A stretch of DNA of 41,633 nt from Bacteroidaceae bacterium (GTDB lineage: Bacteria > Bacteroidota > Bacteroidia > Bacteroidales > Bacteroidaceae), in assembly GCA_902362595.1 (NCBI GenBank), contig CABIXF010000036.1, positions 1-41,633 of the forward strand. Reading direction: 5' to 3'. The notes beneath the pieces are model-generated. The model ran no database searches and was not told where the DNA came from. It worked only from the letters and a program-made list of their open reading frames with translations. The translations under genes and the position numbers were made by a program. Below are positions 25,819 through 34,332 of the stretch, piece after piece (positions within the stretch are counted from its first letter, which is position 1; the number at the start of each line of letters is the position of its first letter).

Positions 25819-25826
25819 TATTTTTG
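25819..25826 (+). promoter_or_regulatory. -7 box of manA; decides the start codon
   Basis: TATTTTTG matches TAnnTTTG. Transcription would begin near 25833, downstream of the in-frame ATG at 25804. The true start must then be 25849 or 25852. Confidence 0.65.
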
Positions 25827-25848
25827 TACAAACCTAAACAATAAATAT

Positions 25849-26823
25849 ATGATGTATCCTTTAAAATTCAAACCGATTTTGAAATCCACCCTCTGGGGAG
25901 GAGAACGTATCATTCCTTTCAAACAACTGGACTGCCAGCAGGAACAGGTGGGAGAAAGCTGGGAAATATCCGATGTGCCGGGCGATGAATCTGTAGTGGC
26001 CGACGGAGCAGATGCCGGCAAGAACCTTACCCAACTGATGCAAGAATATAAGGAAAAACTGGTAGGAAAAGAAAATTATCAGCGTTTCCAGGGCAAATTC
26101 CCTTTGCTGATTAAATTTATCGATGCCAAACAAGATTTATCCATCCAAGTACACCCCAACGACGAGCTGGCCATGAAGCGCCACCAGTCCATGGGAAAGA
26201 CGGAGATGTGGTACATCATCGACAATACGGGCGGAAAAGCGCATCTTTATTCCGGACTGAAGAAAAAAATTACCCCCGAAGAATATGCCCAGATGATTGA
26301 AGAAAACACCATCTGCGACGCACTCGACAAATACGACGTACAGCCGGGCGACGTATTCTTCTTGCCGGCAGGACGTATCCACAGCATCGGAGCGGGTTGT
26401 TTCTTGGCCGAAATCCAGCAGACTTCCAACATCACTTACCGCATCTACGACTTCAACCGCAGAGACAAGAACGGCAACCTTCGCGAACTGCACACCGAAC
26501 TGTCGAAGGATGCCATCGACTATACGGTAGAAAATGACTATCGCACCCACTACACTCCGCACAAGGATGAACCGGTGGAACTGGTCAGCTGTCCGTATTT
26601 CACCACCTCTGTCTACAACCTGACAGAATCCATGACGATGGACTACAGTGAACTGGATTCTTTCGTCATCTACATCTGCATGAAAGGAAGCTGTACCGTG
26701 ACCGACAATGAAGGCAACTGCATTTCCCTGAAAGCCGGTGAGTCGGTCTTGTTCCCTGCCACGACCCAAAACCTGGAAGTCGTGCCAGACGGTGAAGTAT
26801 CCTTCCTGGAAACTTACGTATAA
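25849..26823 (+). CDS. manA: Mannose-6-phosphate isomerase, class I type
   Basis: This zinc enzyme interconverts mannose-6-phosphate and fructose-6-phosphate, linking glycolysis to GDP-mannose and GDP-fucose synthesis. The protein (324 residues from 25849, 323 from the next Met) starts MYPLKFKPILKSTLWGG. Cupin metal ligands are visible in SIQVHPNDELA, KTEMWYII and LPAGRIHSIGAG, followed by AEIQQTSNITYRIYDF, a strong family signature. Length matches the short Bacteroidales/Firmicutes class (about 315-325). An upstream in-frame ATG at 25804 lies before the -7 box and is rejected. It is transcribed alone between two terminators. Confidence 0.95.
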   Translation: MMYPLKFKPILKSTLWGGERIIPFKQLDCQQEQVGESWEISDVPGDESVVADGADAGKNLTQLMQEYKEKLVGKENYQRFQGKFPLLIKFIDAKQDLSIQVHPNDELAMKRHQSMGKTEMWYIIDNTGGKAHLYSGLKKKITPEEYAQMIEENTICDALDKYDVQPGDVFFLPAGRIHSIGAGCFLAEIQQTSNITYRIYDFNRRDKNGNLRELHTELSKDAIDYTVENDYRTHYTPHKDEPVELVSCPYFTTSVYNLTESMTMDYSELDSFVIYICMKGSCTVTDNEGNCISLKAGESVLFPATTQNLEVVPDGEVSFLETYV

Positions 26824-26851
26824 ACGACCTGCATTTCTTATTTTATTTATA

Positions 26852-26905
26852 GCTGAGTCCTTTTCTTTCCCTGCCGCACAAGGAAGAAAGGGACTCAGTC
26901 GTTTT
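26852..26905. terminator. Bidirectional terminator between manA and the AraC-type gene
   Basis: CTGAGTCCTTTTCTTTCC (26853-26870) pairs with the segment at 26882-26898 with one bulge, and GTTTTT follows on the plus strand. The stop codon of the convergent AraC-type gene (26895-26897) lies inside the right arm. Confidence 0.85.
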
Positions 26906-27701
26906 TCATAAACGCATTGGGCGACATGCCCGTAATCTGACGGAACACCCGGTTGAAATTGTTCGGGGTGGTAAATCCCACTTCATAGGCAATCTGCTGC
27001 ATGGTCTTGCCTCCGTCGGCAAACAGTTCGATGGCCCGCATAATCCGGAGGTTGTTCACATAATAGCTGAAGCGTATGCCCGATTCATTGAACAAACGGC
27101 TCAGGTTTCGCACCGAGAAACCGAAATGTTCGGCCAGCTGCGGCATCTTCAAGTTTTCTTGCAGATGTTCCTGCAAGTATGCCAATATGGGATGCAAACG
27201 GGCATCGTTGGGAATGGTCAGGGTTTTCAACAGGAAGCCCATGTTCTGGCTGATGGAAGGAAGCAAACGGAAAAAGCCCAGGGCAAAAGCATACAAATCG
27301 GGAGTATCCTCCCGGTTTATCTCCGTCCCTTTCGAAGCGATAAACTTCAGGTTTTCTGCCACAAACGAGTCGGTGTGGTATATGGAAAAATCCTTCAACG
27401 CTTCATCACCTCCATCGCTGTCGAGCGACAAATAAAAGATTACCAGCGAAGTCTGCCGGTTGTTACTGCACAGTTTGTGTTCCGTACAACCGGGAATCCA
27501 TGCTATGTGCTTCTCCGGCACAAAATAGTTGGTCGAACCAATCTGTACATGCAATGTGCCCGAAAGGGTATATACAATCTGGCACTGGCCGTGCGTATGA
27601 CCCGGCAAATTTATCTCTTCCCAACCCGTCTTCTTGATTCGGATGGTCTCCCGACTGGTACGGTTTATCAACGAAATGTAACGCTCCTGTTCCTGATTCA
27701 T
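26895..27701 (-). CDS. AraC-family transcriptional regulator with cupin sensor domain
   Basis: The 268-residue protein has an N-terminal AraC-type cupin (about 25-110, LPGHTHGQCQIVYTLSGTLHV then HIAWIPGCTEHKL) that probably binds a small ligand. A C-terminal double helix-turn-helix lies at about 170-265 (LAEHFGFSVRNLSRLFNESG and IAYEVGFTTPNNFNRVFRQI). It diverges from the esterase-efflux operon at 27818, the classic layout of a local regulator. Three 9-bp direct repeats in the 116 bases between them are candidate sites. Its stop codon is inside the manA terminator. I infer it controls the efflux operon in response to a substrate of the pump. Confidence 0.92.
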   Translation of the reverse strand: MNQEQERYISLINRTSRETIRIKKTGWEEINLPGHTHGQCQIVYTLSGTLHVQIGSTNYFVPEKHIAWIPGCTEHKLCSNNRQTSLVIFYLSLDSDGGDEALKDFSIYHTDSFVAENLKFIASKGTEINREDTPDLYAFALGFFRLLPSISQNMGFLLKTLTIPNDARLHPILAYLQEHLQENLKMPQLAEHFGFSVRNLSRLFNESGIRFSYYVNNLRIMRAIELFADGGKTMQQIAYEVGFTTPNNFNRVFRQITGMSPNAFMKND

Positions 27702-27735
27702 TGCTAGTTCTATGGCTTAAAATGATAATTTTTTT

Positions 27736-27762
27736 GCATAAATCGCATATTCCGCATAAAAA
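27736..27762. promoter_or_regulatory. Triple 9-bp direct repeat; candidate AraC-type operator
   Basis: GCATA occurs at 27736, 27745 and 27754, within units GCATAAATC, GCATATTCC and GCATAAAAA. The spacing is exactly 9 bp. It sits between the divergent AraC-type gene and the operon promoter (-7 box at 27771-27778), around the expected -33 region. Confidence 0.4.
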
Positions 27763-27770
27763 TAAAGGTT

Positions 27771-27778
27771 TAATTTTG
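27771..27778 (+). promoter_or_regulatory. -7 box of the esterase-efflux operon
   Basis: TAATTTTG matches TAnnTTTG, 39 bases before the ATG at 27818. A consensus -33 box is absent and the GCATA repeats occupy that place, suggesting activation by the divergent regulator. Confidence 0.55.
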
Positions 27779-27817
27779 CACCAGCAATAGAAGAGACTAT
27801 AAATTAGCGATGAAATT

Positions 27818-28801
27818 ATGATGAAATGTATTTTTGCAATTGCAGTTTTGCTCGCAGGAACCACCTTCCGCGCATCCGCTATGCCAGAAAAGGCACCCGA
27901 AAATAAACCGGAAAGCATCAAAGTGGAAATTACGGAAGGACAAATAGATGTAATCAGTGGTATTATCTATTCACAAGTCATTTCCACTCACAGCAACCGT
28001 GCGTTGCGGATGACCGTACTGGTTCCACGAACCCGTACCCCCAAACCTGCAATTGTATATTTCCCCGGAGGAGGATTCACATCTGCAGATTATGAGAAGT
28101 TCATCGAAATGCGTATGGCACTGGCCAAAGCCGGATTCGTGGTGGCCGCTGCAGAGTACCGTACAGTTCCCGACAAATTTCCGGCACTGGTCATCGATGG
28201 AAAAGCGGCCGTACGTTTCCTGAGAGCCCATGCCACACAGTTTGGTATCGACCCGACCCGCATCGGTGTACTAGGAGATTCTGCCGGCGGTTATCTGTCA
28301 CAAATGGTAGGTACGACCAATGGAGAAAAAGAGTATGACCAAGGAGACTATCTCGACCAGTCGTCCGACGTACAGGCTGCCGTCACCATTTACGGCATCA
28401 GCAATCTGCTGAACATAGGCGAAGGTTATTCTGATGCCATACAGCAGGTTCATGCCTCACCGGCTGTAACAGAAGCTTTGCTCGTACACGGCCCTGCCTT
28501 TGCAGACTTTGCGGGAGCCAGCATCCTTTCCGACCCGGAAAAGGCCATGAAAGCCAGTCCGCTGGGACACGTAAAAGAGCACATGCCTCCCTTCCTGATT
28601 ATGCATGGAAGCAACGACAAGTTGGTATCGCCCGTACAAAGCGAACAGCTGTTCAAAGCTCTGACAGAAAAAGGCAACCAAGCCACTTACGTTACGGTGG
28701 AAGGTGCCGGACACGGCGATTTATACTGGTTCCAGCAACCGGTCATCGAGAGAGTGGTCAGCTGGTTTCAAACTGTTTTTCAATATCACACAGACAAATG
28801 A
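27818..28801 (+). CDS. Secreted alpha/beta-hydrolase (esterase/lipase, HSL-like)
   Basis: The 327-residue exported enzyme has a signal peptide (about 1-22). The hormone-sensitive-lipase-type oxyanion motif is at 82-87 (FPGGGF), the nucleophile Ser155 in GDSAGG, Asp267 in HGSNDKLV and His299 in GAGHGD, a complete triad. It would hydrolyse a short ester in the periplasm. It is the first gene of an operon with three efflux genes, and its stop overlaps the tolC start (ATGA at 28798-28801). This coupling suggests it acts on the pump's cargo or on a toxic ester, such as an acylated plant compound or drug. That role is inference. The second Met (27821) is an equally possible start. Confidence 0.88.
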   Translation: MMKCIFAIAVLLAGTTFRASAMPEKAPENKPESIKVEITEGQIDVISGIIYSQVISTHSNRALRMTVLVPRTRTPKPAIVYFPGGGFTSADYEKFIEMRMALAKAGFVVAAAEYRTVPDKFPALVIDGKAAVRFLRAHATQFGIDPTRIGVLGDSAGGYLSQMVGTTNGEKEYDQGDYLDQSSDVQAAVTIYGISNLLNIGEGYSDAIQQVHASPAVTEALLVHGPAFADFAGASILSDPEKAMKASPLGHVKEHMPPFLIMHGSNDKLVSPVQSEQLFKALTEKGNQATYVTVEGAGHGDLYWFQQPVIERVVSWFQTVFQYHTDK

Positions 28802-30102
28802 ATAAAAGACTAATTGCAAGTATCGGAGTTCTTTCTTTTTTTATGTACATCTCAGCCCAGGAGCGGGTACTTTCCATCGACGAACTGTTTCAGCTGGCAG
28901 ACCAGAACAGCAAAAGCATCCAACTACATGCACTGGCCATCGACGAAAGCGCACAGGCTGTCAAAGTGGCCAAGGATGCCAGACTCCCGTCCATCCGGGC
29001 ACAGGTAGACCTCAACTACATCGGTGACGGCTGCATGACCGACCGGGATTTCAGCAACGGAATACATGCCGACATGCCACATTTCGGCAATACGTTTGTA
29101 CTCAAGGCCTCACAAGTCATCTATGCAGGGGGAAGCATCCACGCAAACATACAAAAAGCGAAACTACAACACCAACTGTCACAACAGACCTACGACAACA
29201 ATCAGCAAGATTTACGATTCATGTTGCTGGGCTACTACTTGGATTTGTTCCAACTTCGGAACCAACAAACCGTATATGAAAAGAACATCGAGCAGACGCG
29301 CCTGCTGGTAAAGGATATGCGGGCTGCCTACCAGCAAGGAACAGCGCTGAAAAGTGACATCACCCGTTACGAACTGCAGCTTCAGAATCTTCAGCTGGGA
29401 CTGACTTCTACCGTAAACAGGCTCAACGTGCTGAACCACAAACTGACGACGACCATCGGACTGGAGCCTTCGGTACACATCGTCCCGGATTCCACGGCTT
29501 TGTTCCATATAAATGTGGACAAACGACAGGAAATTTCCTGGATGGAAGACTCGCAGGAATCGCCTACTCTTCAGCAGGCACAAACCGCCATCAAGCTAAG
29601 CCACAACCAGCAGGACCTAATTCGTTCGGAACGCAGACCACACATCAACCTGACAGCCACGAACGACTTCACCGGCCCGATTCTGGTAGAGGTACCGCCC
29701 TTAAACAATAATTTCACCTACTGGTTTGCCGGAGTCGGTATTTCATACAACCTGGATGCCTTGTTCAAAAGCAAGAAAAAACTGCGACAGGCACGGATTG
29801 CCACTTCGAAAGCGGAAAAAAACTACGAGCTGGCCAAGGAAGAAATCGAGAACAACGTGCATGAAGCCTACGTGAATCTGAACGAAGCCTACGTACGGCT
29901 CCAGACCCAACAGAAGAGCGTACAGCTGGCACACGAGAATTTCCGGATTGTCCGCCAACGCTACCTGAACGGGCTGTCACTGATTACCGACATGCTGGAT
30001 GCCAGCAACATGCAGCTGGACATGGAACTTCAGCTGGCCAACTATCAGATTGGTATATTGTATCAGTACTACCTGTTGAAAAAAATTACAGGAACCCTTT
30101 AA
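28798..30102 (+). CDS. TolC-family outer-membrane efflux channel
   Basis: The 434-residue protein forms the outer-membrane exit duct of a tripartite pump. It has a signal peptide (about 1-20, ending ISAQ), a RVLSIDELFQLADQNS start typical of TolC repeats, and two long coiled-coil halves (around 100-200 and 320-400, with KLRQARIATSKAEKNYELA and QRYLNGLSLITDMLDA). Length is normal for the family. It overlaps the esterase gene by four bases and precedes the membrane-fusion gene by 33 bases, so the products are likely made together. Confidence 0.93.
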   Translation: MNKRLIASIGVLSFFMYISAQERVLSIDELFQLADQNSKSIQLHALAIDESAQAVKVAKDARLPSIRAQVDLNYIGDGCMTDRDFSNGIHADMPHFGNTFVLKASQVIYAGGSIHANIQKAKLQHQLSQQTYDNNQQDLRFMLLGYYLDLFQLRNQQTVYEKNIEQTRLLVKDMRAAYQQGTALKSDITRYELQLQNLQLGLTSTVNRLNVLNHKLTTTIGLEPSVHIVPDSTALFHINVDKRQEISWMEDSQESPTLQQAQTAIKLSHNQQDLIRSERRPHINLTATNDFTGPILVEVPPLNNNFTYWFAGVGISYNLDALFKSKKKLRQARIATSKAEKNYELAKEEIENNVHEAYVNLNEAYVRLQTQQKSVQLAHENFRIVRQRYLNGLSLITDMLDASNMQLDMELQLANYQIGILYQYYLLKKITGTL

Positions 30103-30135
30103 CCCCATTTATATTCACACAAAAAGAATCAAGAC

Positions 30136-31170
30136 ATGATACGAAACAAGAAAAGAGCGATTTCCAACTTCTTTATACTTCTGGTCCTCGCAGCCGGCAT
30201 CAGCTGGGTATGCGGCAAGTTCATCCACCTGGGCAACGTGGAATACACCGACAATGCGCAAGTGAAACAGCACCTTACCCCCGTCAGCACACGGGTACAG
30301 GGATTCATCAAGAAAATTTGTTTTGAGGAATACCAAACCGTGAAGAAAGGAGACACGCTGGCCATCATCGAAGACACGGAATACCGGTTGAAAGTAGCCC
30401 AAGCCGAGGCCGACTACCGCAATGCCCTGGCCGGAAAGAGTGCCATGTACACCACCATCAACACCACGCAGAACAACATCCTCGTCACGGATGCAGCCAT
30501 TGACGAACAACGGGTCCGCCTGAAGAATGCAGAAACTGATTACAAACGTTATCAGGAACTGCTGAAAGAAGAGGCGGTCACTCCCCAACAGTTCGACCGG
30601 GTAAAGACGGACTACGAAGCCACCCAGGCCCGCTACGAACAGCTGATGCGACAGAAACAGTCTACCTTGCTCCAGAAACAGGAACAGACCCAGCGACTGG
30701 AACAGAACGAATCGGCCATCAAACTGGCGGAAGCAGCTCTTAACCTGGCCAAGCTGAACCTTTCTTATACCGTCATTCTGGCCACGACCGACGGAGTGAC
30801 CGGACGAAAGGATATCCACGAAGGGGAACTGGTACAACCGGGACAGGCCTTGGTGACACTGGTAGACGGCACGGAAAAATGGGTCATCGCCAACTATAAG
30901 GAGACCCAAACGACCGACATGCATAGAAACCAGCTGGTAGAAGTGAAAGTGGATGCCATTCCGGGAGTAAAATTTGAAGGACGCATCGCTTCCATCTCGG
31001 ATGCCACCGGAGCCTCTTATTCGCTCATTCCACAAAACAACTCGGCCGGCAACTTTGTGAAAGTTGAACAACGCATCCCGGTCCGCATTGAATTTACCCA
31101 AAACAACCGTCCGGAAGACTTGCAACGCCTAAGAGCCGGAATGAATGTAGAATGTTACGTAAAACAATAA
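30136..31170 (+). CDS. HlyD/EmrA-like membrane fusion protein
   Basis: The 344-residue adaptor joins the inner-membrane pump to TolC. It has one N-terminal membrane anchor (about 12-30, FFILLVLAAGISWVCG) and the EmrA-type biotinyl-lipoyl start VEYTDNAQVKQHLTPVSTRV. A coiled-coil hairpin covers about 85-200, followed by the second lipoyl half (ILATTDGVTGRKDIHEGELV) and a beta-barrel (EKWVIANYKETQ). This domain order fits EmrA partners of MFS pumps rather than RND adaptors. The MFS gene begins 8 bases after its stop. Confidence 0.93.
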   Translation: MIRNKKRAISNFFILLVLAAGISWVCGKFIHLGNVEYTDNAQVKQHLTPVSTRVQGFIKKICFEEYQTVKKGDTLAIIEDTEYRLKVAQAEADYRNALAGKSAMYTTINTTQNNILVTDAAIDEQRVRLKNAETDYKRYQELLKEEAVTPQQFDRVKTDYEATQARYEQLMRQKQSTLLQKQEQTQRLEQNESAIKLAEAALNLAKLNLSYTVILATTDGVTGRKDIHEGELVQPGQALVTLVDGTEKWVIANYKETQTTDMHRNQLVEVKVDAIPGVKFEGRIASISDATGASYSLIPQNNSAGNFVKVEQRIPVRIEFTQNNRPEDLQRLRAGMNVECYVKQ

Positions 31171-31178
31171 GTTGAGAA

Positions 31179-32783
31179 ATGGCTGAACAACGTCCCCGTA
31201 TCCTATACTTTAAAGATTTTCTGCCCACCTCCGTCTGCATCGGCTTGTCCATGTTTTTTGCCATGGTATTCCAGTTCAACGGAGGAGTATTCCTGCCTGC
31301 AGCCACCCAGATGTCGAGTGCCTTGGGCTGCATTCAGGAAGATGTCACCATGGCCGGATATGCCTCTTTCATCGGTATGACCATCATCTTCCCGATTCTG
31401 TTCCGTCTGAAGGCACGGTTTACTACCCGCTCCATTTTCATGACGGTCTGTCCGGTACTGATTGCCTGCAACCTGATTACCATGCACACGGAAAATATCT
31501 TCCTGATGATTTGCGTATGCTTTGTGTCGGGATTCTTCCGCATGTGGGGGACGTTTGAATGTTTTTCCAACATCCGTCTGAGCATCACACCTTCGGGTAA
31601 CTTCTCCGTGTTCTACCCTGTGATTTACATCATTGTACTCGAAAGTATCCAGCTTTCCGGACTGGTCACGATGCACATCAACGACTGGGCCAACTGGCAA
31701 TACATGCACTGGTTCGTCATCGGTATGCTGATGATTGTATGGGTCTGCGTCATGTGTCTTACCCGCTCTGTCCGCCTGATGAAGAAAATGCCGTTGTACG
31801 GCATCGACTGGATAGGACTGAGCCTATGGACCACCATGCTGTTTGCCATTGTGTTCATCTGTATTTACGGAGATTATTATGACTGGCTGGACAGCGCACA
31901 GATACGTGCCTGCATCGTGATTGCCGTGGTAGCCCTACTGGTCAACATCAACCGGATGACCTCCATCCGTCATCCGTATATCGACCCGCAAGTATTCAAA
32001 TACAAGAAGTTCCCCGTCATCCTGTTCTTGTTCCTGATGCTTTGCCTGTTTCTGGCCACTTCATCCGTACTTCAGAATGCCTTTATGATGTCCATTCTGC
32101 GATACGATACCCTCAACGCCATCTCGCTGAACTGGTGCGTATTCGTAGGAATCCTAGCCGGAGCCGGAGTCGTCTTCTTCCGGCAGGCCGTACTAAAAAA
32201 AGGATACAAACTGTTGATTTCGGTGGGGTTTACACTGATTGTCGTGTACCAGTACTACATGTATTTCCTGATTTATCCGGACTTGAACATTGAAAGCCTG
32301 TACTTGCCGAACTTTCTGAAAGGAATCGGACACGGGATTCTTTACATCGCATTGACTATCTACGTGGCCAAGCACATCCCGTTCAAACATTTCTTCCAGT
32401 CACTATGCGTACTCAGCTTCATCCGGACCAGTATTGCCACCCCGCTGGGCAGTGCCATACTGAACCGCTGGATGAAACATCTCCAGCTGGACAACTGGGC
32501 ATTACTGAGCCGTGATTTGGACGACCTCACAGAATCGATTCCCAATTCGTCCCTCATGCAACTCTACAATGAAGTCAACACCCAAACCATGCTGACCAGC
32601 CTGAAAGAACTGTTCGGCTGGGTCTGCATCATTGGAACGGTATTCCTAGTAATCGTACTCAGCTACCGAATATGGCGTAACCGCCACCTGGCAGCTTTGA
32701 AAATGCTGCACAGCCTGCCTGTCAAAAAACGGTACAAGCCGTCCAGCATTCATCGTATATCTCAGCAGAATCAGAATTTATAG
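31179..32783 (+). CDS. MFS efflux transporter, EmrB/DHA2-like
   Basis: The 534-residue inner-membrane protein has about 14 hydrophobic segments and the large periplasmic loop before the last one (about 435-485) seen in EmrB-type pumps. It would export drugs or other amphiphiles by proton antiport through the HlyD-like adaptor and TolC encoded upstream. The usual loop-2 motif is poorly kept (FRLKARFTTRSIF), so it is a divergent member. It is the last gene of the operon. Its last 13 bases overlap the end of the convergent barrel gene at 32771. No terminator is seen between them. Confidence 0.9.
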   Translation: MAEQRPRILYFKDFLPTSVCIGLSMFFAMVFQFNGGVFLPAATQMSSALGCIQEDVTMAGYASFIGMTIIFPILFRLKARFTTRSIFMTVCPVLIACNLITMHTENIFLMICVCFVSGFFRMWGTFECFSNIRLSITPSGNFSVFYPVIYIIVLESIQLSGLVTMHINDWANWQYMHWFVIGMLMIVWVCVMCLTRSVRLMKKMPLYGIDWIGLSLWTTMLFAIVFICIYGDYYDWLDSAQIRACIVIAVVALLVNINRMTSIRHPYIDPQVFKYKKFPVILFLFLMLCLFLATSSVLQNAFMMSILRYDTLNAISLNWCVFVGILAGAGVVFFRQAVLKKGYKLLISVGFTLIVVYQYYMYFLIYPDLNIESLYLPNFLKGIGHGILYIALTIYVAKHIPFKHFFQSLCVLSFIRTSIATPLGSAILNRWMKHLQLDNWALLSRDLDDLTESIPNSSLMQLYNEVNTQTMLTSLKELFGWVCIIGTVFLVIVLSYRIWRNRHLAALKMLHSLPVKKRYKPSSIHRISQQNQNL

Positions 32784-33406
32784 CCAGCAGTAAAGAAAAA
32801 GGCCAAATTGCGAATATTTGTATTACTTACCAAACGGCAAAGGCCAAATTCTCCATCAAGTCCCACGGTCCAACGTTTAAAGTCCAAAGCTACCCCGCCC
32901 ATCAGACCAGCGTCAAAACGTTGAAGTCCTGGGACAATCTGCTCTTGTATTTTTGAATCACCAAATGTATTGCATGACACAGTCAAATCGTCTACATCCA
33001 CATCTCGCTTCCCACTTATTCCGTAAGCCAAATAAGGACCTACCGAAAATACCATATCAAAATTAGCAGCTGTTCCCACATGAAAGGCAGCCAGTAAAGG
33101 CATCTCAAAATAGTTCTGGTTGACGTGCATATTCACTACCCCCATATCAGCCCCCGACAAATCAATGTCCATACTGGCACCTTTTGAAACCCAGTTCAAA
33201 CCCGTCTGAAAAGAAACCAGTCCACTTAAAGGTACATCAATACCCACACCAACTTTCTGATTGAACAATGCAGAAGAGTTTCCGGCATCTTTTCCCATCC
33301 AGGAACTCATCCCCAATCCAAGTTCCATACTCCACGTTACCTTTGTCTGCGCGGCCATCGTCAATACAGAGAACAAACATGCCACTATACACACTATCTT
33401 TCTCAT
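32771..33406 (-). CDS. PorT-like outer-membrane beta-barrel protein
   Basis: The 211-residue exported protein has a signal peptide (about 1-19, ending MAAQ) and alternating-hydrophobicity strands with Gly and aromatic girdles (VTWSMELGLGMSSWMG, YFEMPLLAAFHVG, DFKRWTVGLDGEFG). It ends in the outer-membrane signature FFFTAGYKF. This matches the PF13568-type eight-strand barrels abundant in Bacteroidetes, whose roles are mostly unknown. Its 3' end overlaps the MFS pump gene on the other strand. It follows another small barrel gene on the same strand, but a terminator separates them. Confidence 0.85.
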   Translation of the reverse strand: MRKIVCIVACLFSVLTMAAQTKVTWSMELGLGMSSWMGKDAGNSSALFNQKVGVGIDVPLSGLVSFQTGLNWVSKGASMDIDLSGADMGVVNMHVNQNYFEMPLLAAFHVGTAANFDMVFSVGPYLAYGISGKRDVDVDDLTVSCNTFGDSKIQEQIVPGLQRFDAGLMGGVALDFKRWTVGLDGEFGLCRLVSNTNIRNLAFFFTAGYKF

Positions 33407-33466
33407 AAGCTCAAAATATATGAATTACACAAATTTAGGAATATAAAACAGACGAACAAATAAAAA

Positions 33467-33502
33467 GGAAGCAAAAAAGAAGTTTTTACCTCTTTTTGCT
33501 CC
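33467..33502 (-). terminator. Terminator between the two barrel genes
   Basis: GGAAGCAAAAAAGAAGT (33467-33483) pairs with ACCTCTTTTTGCTCC (33488-33502) with wobbles, and the minus strand continues into CTTTTTATT. It ends the barrel gene that stops at 33527. Confidence 0.75.
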
Positions 33503-33526
33503 CTTACAAAAGATTTCGATATTCTC

Positions 33527-34060
33527 TTAGAATTCGTAGTCAATACCAATTGAGATATTTTCCATATCCAATCCGACTCCAAATCCATTACCTTCCATAT
33601 CACGATAGTAATCATCACGATAACCGGCAAATCCAACTTTCGTAATGAAACTAAAATGATCATTCAATTTCAGGGCCAGTCCCGGTTTCAAACCGATTTC
33701 AAAACCATTGACAGAATCCGCATGCTTAGCCTTGAAAGTAGAAAATCCGAATCCCATGTCTACGAACAGACGGACAATCTTATTTTCATAGAACGAATAA
33801 CGGGCATAAGGAGCCAACGCAAAAGCATTGGTACTTACATCATATTTATCATCATATCCAGTATGCGCATAGGCCAGTTCCACGCCCACAGCCCATTGTT
33901 TACTCAAGTTATAACCTACATCCGGCGTAATAGAGAATGATGTTTTATCCACATCATTGTTTCTCCACAAGCTGATGCCACCTCCCAGATAAATACCTTC
34001 CTGTGCACTGGCCGAAATGGCAGCCATAACAATCACTACGAGCAAAAATAACTTTCTCAT
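33527..34060 (-). CDS. Small outer-membrane beta-barrel protein
   Basis: The 177-residue exported protein has a signal peptide (about 1-19, SASAQ) and an eight-strand barrel pattern (GIYLGGGISLW, WAVGVELAYAHTGYD, IVRLFVDMGFGFSTF, FSFITKVGFAGY). The C-terminal Phe (SIGIDYEF) is typical of outer-membrane insertion. It resembles OmpX/OmpA-N-type barrels of PF13505 kind. It has no enzymatic motif, and its function is unknown. It is a monocistronic unit by its terminator. Confidence 0.87.
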   Translation of the reverse strand: MRKLFLLVVIVMAAISASAQEGIYLGGGISLWRNNDVDKTSFSITPDVGYNLSKQWAVGVELAYAHTGYDDKYDVSTNAFALAPYARYSFYENKIVRLFVDMGFGFSTFKAKHADSVNGFEIGLKPGLALKLNDHFSFITKVGFAGYRDDYYRDMEGNGFGVGLDMENISIGIDYEF

Positions 34061-34130
34061 AATCTTCTTTTTTAGTTCTACAATTTATTTTGATACACTC
34101 ATCTCTCTTCCTATCCTATATTCAGCCCAC

Positions 34131-34325
34131 TCAACCCTGTTTGTGGCGGTTGGCTCTCCGGCGACGGTATTCTGCCTTCATCTTGGCAGAGCCCGATCCA
34201 TGAAGTCCCGTAATATACGTTTTCTTCTTGGCCTTCGTCTTTACTTTCTCTTCCTTTTTCTTTCCGTCCGAGGATTTTCCTCCTTTAAAGATAATTCCTT
34301 CGGTCAATATCTTTTCAATATCCAT
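34131..34325 (-). CDS. Small basic hypothetical protein
   Basis: The ORF encodes 64 residues starting MDIEKILTEGIIFKGG, then a Lys-rich linker (about 20-35) and a C-terminal TYITGLHGSGSAKMKAEY followed by RRRRANRHKQG. It begins 8 bases after the M23 peptidase stop, on the same strand, as an operon gene would. The strongly basic tail suggests nucleic-acid or ribosome binding, but I do not recognise a family. It could be a chance ORF. Supporting features are the tight spacing, the absence of any other gene in the 272-base gap and its regular amino-acid make-up. Confidence 0.6.
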   Translation of the reverse strand: MDIEKILTEGIIFKGGKSSDGKKKEEKVKTKAKKKTYITGLHGSGSAKMKAEYRRRRANRHKQG

Positions 34326-34332
34326 AATCTGC

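Noticed and set aside
30115..31125. 336-codon minus-strand ORF opposite the HlyD-like gene
   Set aside because: Antisense shadow across a clear EmrA-type protein, inside a tight plus-strand operon.
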